Positions 22,093 through 30,624 of a stretch of 64,000 nt of DNA are shown piece by piece. The stretch is from Cristatella mucedo (taxonomy: Eukaryota > Bryozoa > Phylactolaemata > Cristatellidae), in the NCBI GenBank assembly GCA_009760855.2, contig WPIO01000133.1, forward strand, positions 831,001 to 895,000, given 5' to 3'. The notes under the pieces were generated by a model. That model saw only the letters and a list, made by a program, of their open reading frames with translations, did not search any database and was not told the origin of the DNA. Position 1 is the stretch's first letter, and each line of letters starts with the position of its first letter. A program made the translations under genes and the position numbers.

Positions 22093-22311
22093 TCAATTAA
22101 AGCACAATGGCACCCAGGACTCGTCGCACCAGTCCGACGACGTTTGCTGGTAGTAGGGCGAACCGAACAGCATCACTGCCGTCTCGTAAACGTATGACGT
22201 CTTATAGCAAAGGAGCTTCGTCATCAGTGACTCCCGCGAGGCGCAGTAGCTCCTCATGTTGAGGCTGAAACGGGAGTCGCACGAGCCTCTGCTCACTTCC
22301 TTGATGGCTCC
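22093..22311 (-). CDS. Secreted PLA2-like protein, exon 2 (conodipine-type)
   Basis: Second coding exon of the gene starting at 22888. The acceptor on the minus strand is GACGTTTTAG, entering in phase 0, and the exon ends with TGA at 22093-22095. It encodes 72 residues containing SRGSCDSRFSLNMRSYC, the conserved C-D-x-R-F / N-M-x-x-Y-C helix that follows the active-site helix in small secreted PLA2s, then a Tyr-rich region and a C-terminal WCDESWVPLC with two cysteines. Together with exon 1 the precursor is about 135 residues, short for classical group I/II enzymes but usual for gastropod conodipine-type proteins. No stop or frameshift, so the gene looks intact. In conodipines the chain is cleaved in two; no clear cleavage site is claimed here. 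Confidence 0.75.
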   Translation of the reverse strand, partial: GAIKEVSRGSCDSRFSLNMRSYCASRESLMTKLLCYKTSYVYETAVMLFGSPYYQQTSSDWCDESWVPLCFN

Positions 22312-22418
22312 CTAAAACGTCGAGCACGATTTCCCGAATAGCCGCGAACTACACTGCAATGCCTGATTGTGTATCCCTGCGGAAAAAAATGGCCGACTAA
22401 TATGCAGCCATTTTGTCC

Positions 22419-22502
<84 letters not shown>

Positions 22503-22685
22503 GCCTCTCTCTGTCTCTCTCACTCTCTCCACCCCTCTCTCTCTCCCTCCCTCTCTCCCCGTCTCTCTGTCTCTCCCTCCCTTTCCCCTCTCCCTCTCTC
22601 TCTCCCCCACTCTCTCCCCCACTCTCTCCCCTCTCTCTCCCCTCTCTCTCTCCTTCACTCCCTCCCTCTCTCTCTCTTTCTCTGA
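22419..22685. repeat. (CT)n pyrimidine tract inside the PLA2-like intron
   Basis: About 80 bases of perfect CT followed by nearly 190 bases of C/T with scattered A and G. In the direction of the gene it is a (GA)n purine tract that starts only nine bases after the splice donor and fills most of the 388-base intron. Confidence 0.95.
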
Positions 22686-22699
22686 GGCGTTTCACTCAC

Positions 22700-22891
22700 G
22701 CATTGGTAGCAGATGTCGTGCTTGTCGCACGAGCTCCTGAATTCCTCCTTGAAAAAGTATGGCCAGTCGTTGGGTATACTGCAGCCATTTGAGTGTCCCC
22801 GATCACAATCCAGAGCGGAGCTGGAGGACGCCACTGAGAGCAGGATGGCGGCCGCGATGACTGTTCGAGTTTGGAGATCGGCGGCCATTTG
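22700..22891 (-). CDS. Secreted PLA2-like protein, exon 1 (signal peptide, active site)
   Basis: The start ATG is at 22886-22888, with GCAAATGGCC around it. The 63 codons give a signal peptide (hydrophobic IAAAILLSVASSSSA, cleavage probably after SSA), then a mature N-terminus with LDCDRGHSNGCSIPN, and the active-site helix motif CDKHDICYQC. The His-Asp pair in CDKHDxCY is the hallmark of the secreted PLA2 superfamily. The canonical YGCxCG calcium loop is absent; the spacing CDRGHSNGC looks like the variant seen in conodipine-type molluscan PLA2s. The donor TGC|GTGAGT (phase 0) matches exon 2. CTTTTAG directly before base 22891 could be an acceptor for a 5' UTR intron. Likely role: hydrolysis of phospholipids outside the cell, either venom or digestive; expression cannot be told from sequence. 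Confidence 0.8.
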
Positions 22892-23174
22892 CTAAAAGCA
22901 ATAGCGTTCAGTCGAAGAATCAAGGCAGACTAGGCTAGTCCAACTTTTTCTCTACTAAAAGGACGGCAAGTTCGGGGATTTAGTAATGCCGAGACGGCGC
23001 TGGAGATGGGAGTTCGTACTGGCATGCCGCGCCTAGCTTTCACAAGGTCCAGGTGCGGTAAGAAACTATAAACCGCCAAATCGTGCGTCAGGTCACTTAA
23101 CTATGCAATCAGGTCCACAGGCGAGCTCTGAATTCACTTCCGTCGACGTGTGCACCCGAGCCGGGAACAGTATT

Positions 23175-23184
23175 CTTTTATAGC
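23175..23184 (-). promoter_or_regulatory. Candidate TATA box of the PLA2-like gene
   Basis: GCTATAAAAG on the minus strand, 287 bases upstream of the start codon. A start of transcription about 30 bases downstream would leave room for a 5' UTR exon and a short intron ending at the CTTTTAG before the ATG. Confidence 0.4.
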
Positions 23185-23289
23185 TCTGCCAATATAGACC
23201 AAAATCATCAAGTTCTAGCGGTTGCTCATTGGTTATGGTGGCCTGGTTTTACATTTCAGAACAAGCCAAGGCGTCTTAACAAATATACT

Positions 23290-23487
23290 TTACATCGCAC
23301 GCACAACACGGTACAGCTGCTGGTCCTTCCGTTGAGGTATAAAAATGACTGCTGACATGGCGTGGTCACTACTGATGGCAATGTGCCAAAGCTGAGGTGG
23401 CGATTTGTTTATTTTGTAATGTTCTTTGCAATCAATCGCAGGGTCGACGACGAAATTTTTCTTAAGTTCCAAACCTTTCGTGTATGA
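23290..23487 (-). CDS. Candidate terminal exon, unrecognised
   Basis: Minus-strand frame open from FDSYTKGLELKKNFVVDP through AIDCKEHYKINKSPPQLWH and SSDHAMSAVIFIPQRKDQ to YRVVRAM and TAA at 23290. Composition is protein-like with no low complexity. A TGA precedes it in frame, and an ACTGCAG just upstream is a weak acceptor with no pyrimidine tract and a wrong phase. It lies upstream of the PLA2-like gene on the same strand. It could be the end of a neighbouring gene or a retrocopy fragment; family unknown. Confidence 0.3.
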   Translation of the reverse strand, partial: SYTKGLELKKNFVVDPAIDCKEHYKINKSPPQLWHIAISSDHAMSAVIFIPQRKDQQLYRVVRAM

Positions 23488-23822
23488 GTCAAATCACTGC
23501 AGTAGCAAAGGCTGAATTGCTGAAAGGGAGTTTCTTATATTGCCTCGTCGCTTCAACTCTTATCTATCCACGTAGGTTGGGCCGGGAAGTCGCGAGATCT
23601 CGTTCGTTGCTTCCTATGCTGTTTTTAAGTCTTAAGCTGTTCTTAAGCAGGTGAGCCATTTACTTTTACCTCTGACGTCTACAGTGCCAAAGTTATTTTT
23701 ATCGTACATTATTTATAAATGATAACTTATGAATCCGGGACGAAAGGTTTCCCGTTTGTATAGTTTTGGCCCAATTTCTTCTGACGACTCGCTGCCTCGA
23801 TTTGCCCTACGGCTGTCGTTTG

Positions 23823-23827
<5 letters not shown>

Positions 23828-23911
<84 letters not shown>
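23828..23911. repeat. (TA)n microsatellite
   Basis: About 42 perfect TA units, lying just 3' of the RLE-type LINE fragment on the minus strand. Confidence 0.97.
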
Positions 23912-23913
<2 letters not shown>

Positions 23914-23949
23914 GCTGGTTTATTATAATATGAATACAGGTGTGTATGT

Positions 23950-24553
23950 ACATTAGCCGGAGGAGCCCTGCCCTGCGAGGGCCGCTGAGACTACCCGAGA
24001 CTCCCAGTTCAGGAACAAGGACCATAGTGCTTCCGAACCGGACATGGCGTCCGAGATGCACAACCGCCACAATTGCGTCCTTTCCGAAAATGTAATGCAG
24101 AGGTCCTCCGCTCAGGCTTCATTATCGGGCCACGAGCTGCCGGGGGCGCCGACCACGTAGGGCTTCGCCACTGCCGTCCGGTGGCCAGCGGTCAGGAGAA
24201 ACCGGGCAATGACTCCGCACTTTTCAACCTTTTCCCGGGCCACCACCACCACGGCGTTCTCGCTGCTACGATGACCGCGTTGGTGTAATTGTCGATTACC
24301 AGGTCCGGCTTGAGAACCGGACCTCCGGCGAGCGGGATTGTGCCGAGAGGTAGGAGCGTGCGGCGGTGGCCGGAAGAGCTCCGATCAGGCGGCCCAGAAC
24401 CAGGTTGTGTCGGGCCGCGATTGCATATAACAGCGGCCGGCAGTCGCTCAGTACATGGCAAACGGTCTCTGCCTCGGTGCTGCATAGGCGGAAACTGGCA
24501 ACCGGTGACAGCAAGTTCGGCTCAGCGGCTAGCGTGCATCGCATAGCATACAT
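23950..24553 (-). mobile_element. RLE-type (R2-like) LINE 3' end, copy 1
   Basis: Minus-strand frame carries a zinc-knuckle FRLCSTEAETVCHVLSDC, then RPLLYAIAARHNLVLGRLI, then KPDLVIDNYTNAVIVAA, the start of the restriction-like endonuclease (PD..D/E..K type). A frameshift near 24245 (the GTG/TGG run) moves the frame to ENAVVVVAREKVEKCGVIAR, FLLTAGHRTAV and, after one in-frame TGA, LWRLCISDAMSGSEALW. These follow the order seen in R2-clade and related elements, in which the endonuclease is C-terminal to the RT. The RT itself is absent: the copy is 5'-truncated. At least one frameshift and one stop make it dead. Confidence 0.78.
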
Positions 24554-24639
24554 TCACGACACGTTATCAAACGGTGAGAGGTTTAATTTTCCTGCCAGAA
24601 AAAAGCAATTTCAAACTTCACTCTACAACAGGTAATGGA

Positions 24640-24810
24640 ATAAAAATAATAACAATAACAATATTTACACAGCAGCACCCTAAGAGACCAAATCCCTTTC
24701 TAGGCACTTTCCATTTGCTGGAAAAAAGCAATGCGATTCGTTAGTAATTGCACGCACAAGCATTTTTCTGCAGGCACAAGCATGCAAACGACAAGTCACA
24801 CTAACGGAAC
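24640..24810 (-). mobile_element. LINE-A 3' tail fragment
   Basis: AATAATAACAATAACAATA tail, AGCACCCTAAGAGACC, TTTCTAGGCACTTTCC hairpin arm, then decayed 3' UTR. Confidence 0.7.
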
Positions 24811-24916
24811 AAAGGTTGTAAGGAAATGGTGGGCTTTAGCTTGAGTGGGCGGGGAAGCCGCACCAAAGGTCAGCTAGAGCTTGGCAGCCATTTCCCCGCC
24901 GGCCGGATTATATTAG

Positions 24917-25111
24917 CAGGAGGCCGGCGTTCGCGAACGCGTCGACTGGCTGCTGGTTTTACCTTCCGGTGAAAATTGGGCTCAGTCCGAGTTCATTGCG
25001 TACGCAGGCACCGAGCTCGCGCTCTCGAACAGCTGCTCCATCAACGCCTCCGTCAGGCGAGGAGGAGGAGGAGGAGGAGGAGTGAGGGGGAGGAGGACCA
25101 GCGTGGAGTAG
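24917..25111 (+). CDS. Candidate exon without ATG, unrecognised
   Basis: After ATTATATTAG a 64-codon frame runs to TAG at 25109-25111. It reads QEAGVRERVDWLLVLPSG, ENWAQSEFIAYAGTELAL and SNSCSINASVRR before entering the GGA repeat (Gly7). The pre-repeat part is protein-like. If real it should splice out before the repeat, but I see no good donor there. No family recognised. Confidence 0.25.
   Translation, partial: QEAGVRERVDWLLVLPSGENWAQSEFIAYAGTELALSNSCSINASVRRGGGGGGGVRGRRTSVE
25058..25092. repeat. (GGA)n microsatellite
   Basis: Eight GGA units followed by a G/A-rich run. Confidence 0.9.
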
Positions 25112-25199
25112 CGGGAGTAGCTGCCCCTGCACGTACCACTCTACTGTCGGTACATGAAGCGGCGAGAGCGGTTCACACAAGTCTGGGCAGCGGCCGACA

Positions 25200-25475
25200 A
25201 CGATACAGGCACAACATCTACTCTCCAACTGCCGACTATGGCACATCTTTTTCAGTGGTCCTGAACTGCTACTTCTATGCTACTCACTACCTCAACTGCT
25301 CTCCTAACTCTGCTATGCTTCCCACTTTCTCTTTGTTGCGTGAGACGAAGTCTGTTGGCTACCGAATGCGTACCGAAAGCCGCTTAGGCTGTGAGTGCGC
25401 TATACAAAACTCTCCTGCGTAACACCCACATGGTCTTTATGACTTTGTGGAGTTACTGACGGAGATACATTACAT
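25200..25475 (+). mobile_element. LINE-B 3' end
   Basis: Well-conserved end: CAACATCTACTCTCCAACTG, AACTGCTACTTCTATGCTAC, TTGCGTGAGACGAAGTCTG, GTGAGTGCGCTATACAAAAC, ACTGACGGAGATACATTAC. 5'-truncated just inside the RT C-terminus. Confidence 0.9.
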
Positions 25476-25835
25476 TACAGCGGCGGTGGCGGGCAGCGGC
25501 AGCAGCTGCGAAATGGAGTCAGCGTGTGAGAGCGTCGGCGCTAGCTGACACGCACATAATGCAGGAGAAAACGCTCACTACCAGAGGGCGTGCAATCTTG
25601 GCGACTGAAAGGGCGAGCGCAGCATCGATGGTGGCAGGGGCAGTTGACAAAGAGAGCGATGCATTGCCGCCGTACTCCTTCGGCCTTCGCAGGCAGAGCC
25701 GCGCAGCAATTAAGAACTGGAATTCATGCCGACCGGAGGCCCAGAGCGAGAGGGTTACGCGACCTAAAAGTGAGTGGCAGAGCCTTGACATTGACATCTG
25801 TAGTACGCGACTTGATGAAGAGCCAGTAAGTGCTA

Positions 25836-25905
25836 ATAGCAATAATAATAAATTATCACGGCACCCTCAGAGAACCGAATCTCTTTGCAGGCGCTGTACA
25901 CAGGC
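25836..25905 (-). mobile_element. LINE-A 3' tail fragment
   Basis: AATAATAATAAATTATCACG, CACCCTCAGAGAACCGAATC, CAGGCGCTGTACA. Only the hairpin and tail remain. Confidence 0.75.
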
Positions 25906-26039
25906 GAAGAAAGTGGCTAGGCCCTTTAAACAGACTGCCTCGGCCAAAGTCACCCACCGATGAATATCTATTACATTTTTTCATAGCACTTCTTACCGCG
26001 TAGCCGAGATTAGGGGTCAATTAGGCAATTACATCTTAG

Positions 26040-26640
26040 CCGCTCCCGCATCCCAGTTACGCCGACCAGCGAAGCCAGGCGAACAGCCGAGGAGCGATAA
26101 TCGTTCGGCTACGCGCGCTGCACCCTGCGCGCCCCACCGCCGCTATCGAGCGGCGGCCTCGCGCAGCAATTAGGATGACTAAACACTACCACCGGTATAG
26201 CCTACATATGTATAGCACGTGCTGAGTGTGCGGCGGCGGCGGCGCGCGTAATGACGAAAGCTCTCACGACCGTGGCGAGTCGGCTGCGCTGACGGGTTCC
26301 TCTGTTCGTCGGTTCTCGAAGCAGCACCGTCCTCGCGCTGCCGCCGTCCGAGATTGTACGAGCAGTTTTGCGTCCGGGCGACGGAGACGTTCGCGTCCGA
26401 ACTCGCCGACGGCGCCAGCCCAAGTGCGGCGACGACCCAGATCACTCCTCTGACCCCAATCTTGACCCGAGTCAAAGGGCACGCCCCGCTGTTTGACACA
26501 CACGCTAGCCGCTTGGCTTCGTCGAAAACGCGAAGTGCGGCTTCATCAGGACGCAGCCAGCGGGTGCCTGTTTCAGCCATTCTCTAGACGAATACCGGTG
26601 TCGCCTTGCAGCGCGGCTAGCTACTTATGGGTGCTTAACA
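26040..26640. other. CpG-rich segment with overlapping open frames
   Basis: High CpG density, unlike the surrounding AT-rich repeats. A minus-strand frame starting at 26580 (MAETGTRWLRPDEAALRV, FDEAKRLACVSNSG) has an acceptable ATG context and could be a first exon, but a plus-strand frame (26354-26587) overlaps it and no clear donor or partner exon was found. A promoter-associated CpG cluster is possible. Confidence 0.3.
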
Positions 26641-26684
26641 GCTGCACGAAGACATGCCGACTGTAGTAGGAAATCGGCAGCGAC

Positions 26685-26685
<1 letters not shown>

Positions 26686-26723
<38 letters not shown>

Positions 26724-26870
26724 ATTTGATATAGCACCCTCGGAGAACTCGATCTCTTTGTAGGCACTTTAAATTTGCTGCAAAGCAAGAACGATCGAAT
26801 GGTTAGTGGTAGCAGCTAAATGATAACAAGTATGACATGGTTAGTGGCAGCATGCAGTGTCGGCACGCAT
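26686..26870 (-). mobile_element. LINE-A 3' tail fragment with (AAT)n
   Basis: Twelve AAT units form the tail, then CACCCTCGGAGAACTCGATC, GGCACTTTAAATTTGCTGC and AACATGGTTAGTGG-type 3' UTR. Confidence 0.85.
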
Positions 26871-27348
26871 AATAATAATAATAATAATTCACTTGATAAA
26901 GCGCCCTCAGAGAACTTAATCTCTCTCTAGGCGCTTTACATTTGCTGTAAAGTGAAATGCAATTGAATGGTAAGTAAAATCATGCTTGAAAAACAAACGA
27001 AATGAATAATATGGTTAGGGGTGACATGCACAGGGTCAGCATGCAAATGTGGTTAGTGGAAGTGTGCACAAGCACGTGAAGGACGAATCACAGGGACCCA
27101 CTAAATGCTGCGATAAATAGATGCGCTTTTAGTTTCGTTTTAAATGTGGTCAAGTCAGTGGATGTCGTGACGCCTGTCGGAAGGGAATTTCGGGCTTTGG
27201 GTGCAAGCGAACTAAAGGCACGGCCTCAAAAGGATCTTCGGTTTGTACGAGCTACGGGTAAACGACGAGATTCCGAAAAGCGAGGTGGCGCAATGCTTAG
27301 CTTGGTGGGGGACTGGAACTGATAGGTATGGCTGGGGCCAAAGAATGA
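26871..27348 (-). mobile_element. LINE-A 3' fragment
   Basis: Second tail directly behind the previous copy (AATAATAATAATAATTCAC), near-consensus hairpin, full 3' UTR and the end of the RT frame up to GGTATGGCTGGGGCC. At 27370-27391 the last piece recurs in reverse, making a hairpin. Confidence 0.85.
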
Positions 27349-27464
27349 ACGGTCCGTTTCGGTCTCTTGATTCTTTTGCTCCAGCCATACCCGCTACCAT
27401 TCTTGCCTCCCGACAATGAGCGCTGCCAACGTTTCTTGCCCGTTGCAGAATAATGCTCCAAAAA

Positions 27465-27905
27465 TAGAAGTTCTTGCGAATGTCGTATATGGAAACCGAT
27501 ACAGCTAAGACCTGCTTAAAGCTTGTCTGTTTGTTGTTCGACCGTAGTGCTAAGCAATTACTACTGTGCTCGTACGGACGTCTAAGCGCTTAACGCTTGG
27601 GGGGTGGCACCGCCCCCCAAGCCGGCGGCTTCATTACATGTGCTGGCCGCTGGTAACCTGCTTATTAGTTACGATCGTGCTTACCTATTATCGCATCGTT
27701 ATCGTCATTCAAATGCATACCTAGATGTTGTTGTTGTTGCTAAGATCCGTGAATTATGCATTAACAAAAGAATTGGGCCCGGAACCGACGCAGGACCGGG
27801 AGCTGAGAACCCGTTCGTTTGGTATTCCTAACATTGCTTCGAACCCCTCACCGCATTCTCCCTCAACCGTCACTGTGAGTCTCTCTAAATTAGTGGTCAT
27901 CAGGC
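27465..27905 (+). repeat. Unclassified interspersed repeat X, copy 1
   Basis: Shares long, ordered similarity with the reverse complement of 59150-59645. Landmarks: AAACCGATACAGCTAAGACC, then TGTCTGTTTG, CATTAGTTA-like words, CCGTGAATTATGCATTAACA and CGTTCGTTTGGTATTCCTA. It has no visible RT, tRNA-like box or clear terminal repeats. Class unknown. Confidence 0.65.
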
Positions 27906-27984
27906 CGGCTATCACTCCGGCGGCCCAACTTTATGTCTTGAGAATCTTCGTTCAATGTGCAATAAACCCCTTTAATCAGCAGCC

Positions 27985-28048
27985 TTATTAAGACATTGAA
28001 AGAGATTGAGTTATCTGAGGGCGCAATATCAAATGTATTATTATTATT
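27985..28048 (+). mobile_element. LINE-A tail fragment
   Basis: GAAAGAGATTGAGTTATCTG, GGGCGCAATATCAAATG, TATTATTATTA. Abuts the antisense LINE-A body that follows. Confidence 0.7.
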
Positions 28049-28160
28049 AAAAGTGAGTGACAGAACCTTGAAGTTGATGCTTTGCTTGACTGGGAGCCAG
28101 TGCAGGTCGGCCAGAAGTGGTGTGATGTGGCAGCTATGAGGCTCACGATAGACAAGCCTA

Positions 28161-28326
28161 AAAAATACTAGTTGATTCAAGAGCCTCTTCTGTATAGCAA
28201 CAGAAGAGCCTTGAGGGCTATCACCATCGCTTGCAGCGGCGATAAAGAGTCACCCACTGCAGTTCGAACCCAAGACCTCGGGCCCAGGTCGTGAAAAGGA
28301 ACTGCATTACCCAGTGAGCCGTCACG
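28161..28326 (-). mobile_element. SINE-B inserted in LINE-A
   Basis: Complete antisense copy, from AGCCTCTTCTGTATAGC to CAGTGAGCCGTCACG, flanked by AAGCCTA duplications. Confidence 0.9.
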
Positions 28327-28445
28327 AAGCCTAGCTTCGGAGTTTTGCAACAGCTGTTAGCGCCTGATTGCACAGGCCGGTAGACCAGCAAGCAGTGAGT
28401 TTCAGAAGTCAGGATGGAATGTCACAAATGCATATACCAATTTAG

Positions 28446-30038
28446 TACTTCAAATCGGCAATCGTTAGACCCATACTTAAAAAGCCTGGATTAGATAGAG
28501 GTCCTTGTTAACTGTTAACTGTTAACCTTGTTAACTATCGCCCAGTTTTCCTTCTTCCTTTCTTGTCAACGATTCTTGAAAAAAATGGCTGCAAAGCAGC
28601 TGGTTGAACATATTTAAAAGAATGAAATGTCAGTAATATTTCAATCAGGGTTCAAGAGGTAGCACTCTACTGAAACTGCTCTCCTCCGTTTTAACAATGA
28701 AAACCTAAGTGGGAGCGACGACGCGAATGTCACTACCCTCGCTCAGCTAGATCTGTCTGCTGCCTTCGACATCATTGATCGCGATGTACTACTTGAACGA
28801 TTGGGAACAACGATCGGTCTGGCAGACGAGCCACTGGCTGGCGTAGTTTAAATCTTACTTGTCTGATCGTGTTAAATCCGTGTCGTGTGGGGGTCATTTC
28901 TCACACACGAGACGGGTCACCTGTGGAGTTCCTCAAGGGTCCGTACTCGGTCCCTTGCTGTTCTCTATTTATACTCAAGCTCTGGGAAAAGTGATCAAGG
29001 CCCGTGGAGTAGGATATCACTTTTATGCTGACGATACTCAGCTGTATTTGGCCTTCAAACCGTCGGAATCTGCTGCAGCAACTGAGAAACTGAATGCTTG
29101 CCTGGCCGATATTCGATCCTGGATTTCGGAAAACTTCTTGAAACTAAATGACGAAACTTAACTGCTGCTCATAGGACACCCTACACGTTTGGCTAGATTA
29201 AAAGACTTTGCTCTTCTAATAGGCGATGCTGTTGTGCGACCATTACCACGTGCTCAAAATGTAGGTGTCGTTTTTGACAGCTGTCTCAATTTTAAAAGCT
29301 TCATTCAGAAGACTGCTTCTACAGCTAACCATCACATCCGATCCCTATGCAAGATTAGGAGCTGTCCTCCACAGTAGCTTGCAGAAGATTTAACTAGCTC
29401 GTTATTTCTGTCTCGGCTTGATTATTGAAATTCCCTCTTGGCTGGGCTACCAAAGAAAATAACTAGGCCACTGCAGCTGACTATGAATATGGCTGCAGGG
29501 CTAGTCTTCAAGTCCTAGAGGTTTGAGCACGTGTCTCCTTTGCTGAAAGAGCTAGGATGGATGCCGGTTGAGCAACGGATCCAGTGCAAAGTTCTTACGC
29601 TGATTCACAAGGCCCGCCACGGCCTGGCTCCTTCGTACCTAGCTGAACTGCTGCAACAGTTTCAGCCTGTTCTCACCCTCAGGTCCTGTGTGGACAATAA
29701 ATTAGCTGTTCCATTCCTCCGCTTAAAGACCGTTGGTGACAGAAGCTTTAGCTGTGCAGGTCCTAGACTGTGGAACTCGCTTCCACAATTCTTACGCAAC
29801 GACAACTACTCTCTTACTGCTGACTATGGCTCGTCCTTTTCAGCGGTCCTGAGCTGCTACTTCCATGCTACTCACAACCTCAGCTGCTCTCCTGACTCTG
29901 CTATGTTTCCAACTTTCTCTTTGTTGCGTGAGACGAAGTCCGTTGGCTACCGAATGAGTACCGAAAGCCGCTTAGGTTGTGAGTGCGCTTGTCTTTATGG
30001 CTTTGTGGAGTTACAGACGGAGATACCTTACATTGTAT
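28446..30038 (+). mobile_element. LINE-B, longest RT copy in the window
   Basis: Starts at the RT N-terminal block (NYRPV-like reading near 28540), followed by a QLDLSAAFDIIDRDVLLERL-like motif (palm motif A), then [20 protein letters not shown] (motif B region) and [15 protein letters not shown] (catalytic YADD). NFLKLND follows at 29133. The C-terminal region 29531-30040 carries LLKELGWMPVEQRIQ and RHGLAPSYLAELLQQF. Stops or frameshifts near 28855, 29160, 29375 and 29520 break it. It is truncated at its 5' end: no endonuclease. The CR1/L2-like group is the most likely placement. Confidence 0.88.
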
Positions 30039-30421
30039 AGATGTGGAATCCCTGTCTTAGCAAGCCCGAGTTTTAGCAATGTCGTGTAGCTGAAAATAGG
30101 CAGACTTGACTGTGGAGAAAGTGTGGTCGTCTAATAAAAGGTCACTTTGAAACAAGATGCCTAGATTTCGCACAGATTCAACAGGACATATGCTGGCAGA
30201 AGCGACTGTGAGCGCAAACGTTTCCAAGTTCTTAATTACACTTGGTTTGACCATAACCAGTAAGTTGGTTTAATCATCATTTAACTTAAGAAAGTTTGCT
30301 GCCATCCATGTGCGAATGTCATTAAATACATGCAGCAAGAGAGTTGAGAGAATTCAAAACGCAGGAGGGATAAAAGCAAAGCTACAACTGACAACTGAGT
30401 GTCATCTGCATAGAAGTGAAA

Positions 30422-30624
30422 GCCTACATCAGCGGTTCTCAACCTGTGGGTCGCGACCCCTTTGGGGTTCGAACGATCCTTTCACTGGGTTCGCCTAAGA
30501 CATCCGGAAAACAAGAAATTCAACATTTTGCATGAAACAAATTTATGGTTGGGGGTCGCCACAACATGAGGAACTGTATTAAAGGGTCGCGGCACAAGAA
30601 AGGTTGAGAACCACTGGCCTAGAT
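30422..30624 (+). mobile_element. SPIN-like hAT MITE, copy 2 (with 8-bp TSD)
   Basis: The element spans 30430-30616 (187 bp). It begins CAGCGGTTCTCAACCTGTGG followed by GTCGCGACCCC, and ends GGTTGAGAACCACTG. The target duplication is GCCTACAT (30422-30429) against GCCTAGAT (30617-30624), 7 of 8 matching with central TA. The 5' end, including the TTTGGGGTTCGAACGA stretch, and the 3' part AACATGAGGAACTGTATTAA match the SPIN hAT family as I remember it. It lies in the opposite orientation to the copy at 0.74 kb and preserves the family sequence better. It has no coding capacity. Confidence 0.85.

Larger units (their letters stand above)
28049..30330 (-). mobile_element. LINE-A RT copy broken by SINE-B and LINE-B
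   Basis: Three pieces of one LINE-A copy: 28049-28160, 28327-28445 and 30039-30330. The first and second join across a SINE-B, with the 7-bp duplication AAGCCTA at 28154-28160 and 28327-28333. The second ends CCAATTTAG and the third resumes ATGTGGAATCCCTGTC, the next LINE-A bases, after the LINE-B insertion. The last piece carries VKPSVIKNLETFALT and VESVRNLGILFQSDL on the minus strand. Confidence 0.85.

Noticed and set aside
22293-22792. Open frames over 22.3-22.8 kb on both strands
   Set aside because: Products of the (CT)n tract within the PLA2-like intron.
26179-26580. First exon starting MAETGTRWLRPDEAALRV
   Set aside because: Overlapped by a plus-strand frame and without a convincing donor; kept only as part of the CpG-rich segment.
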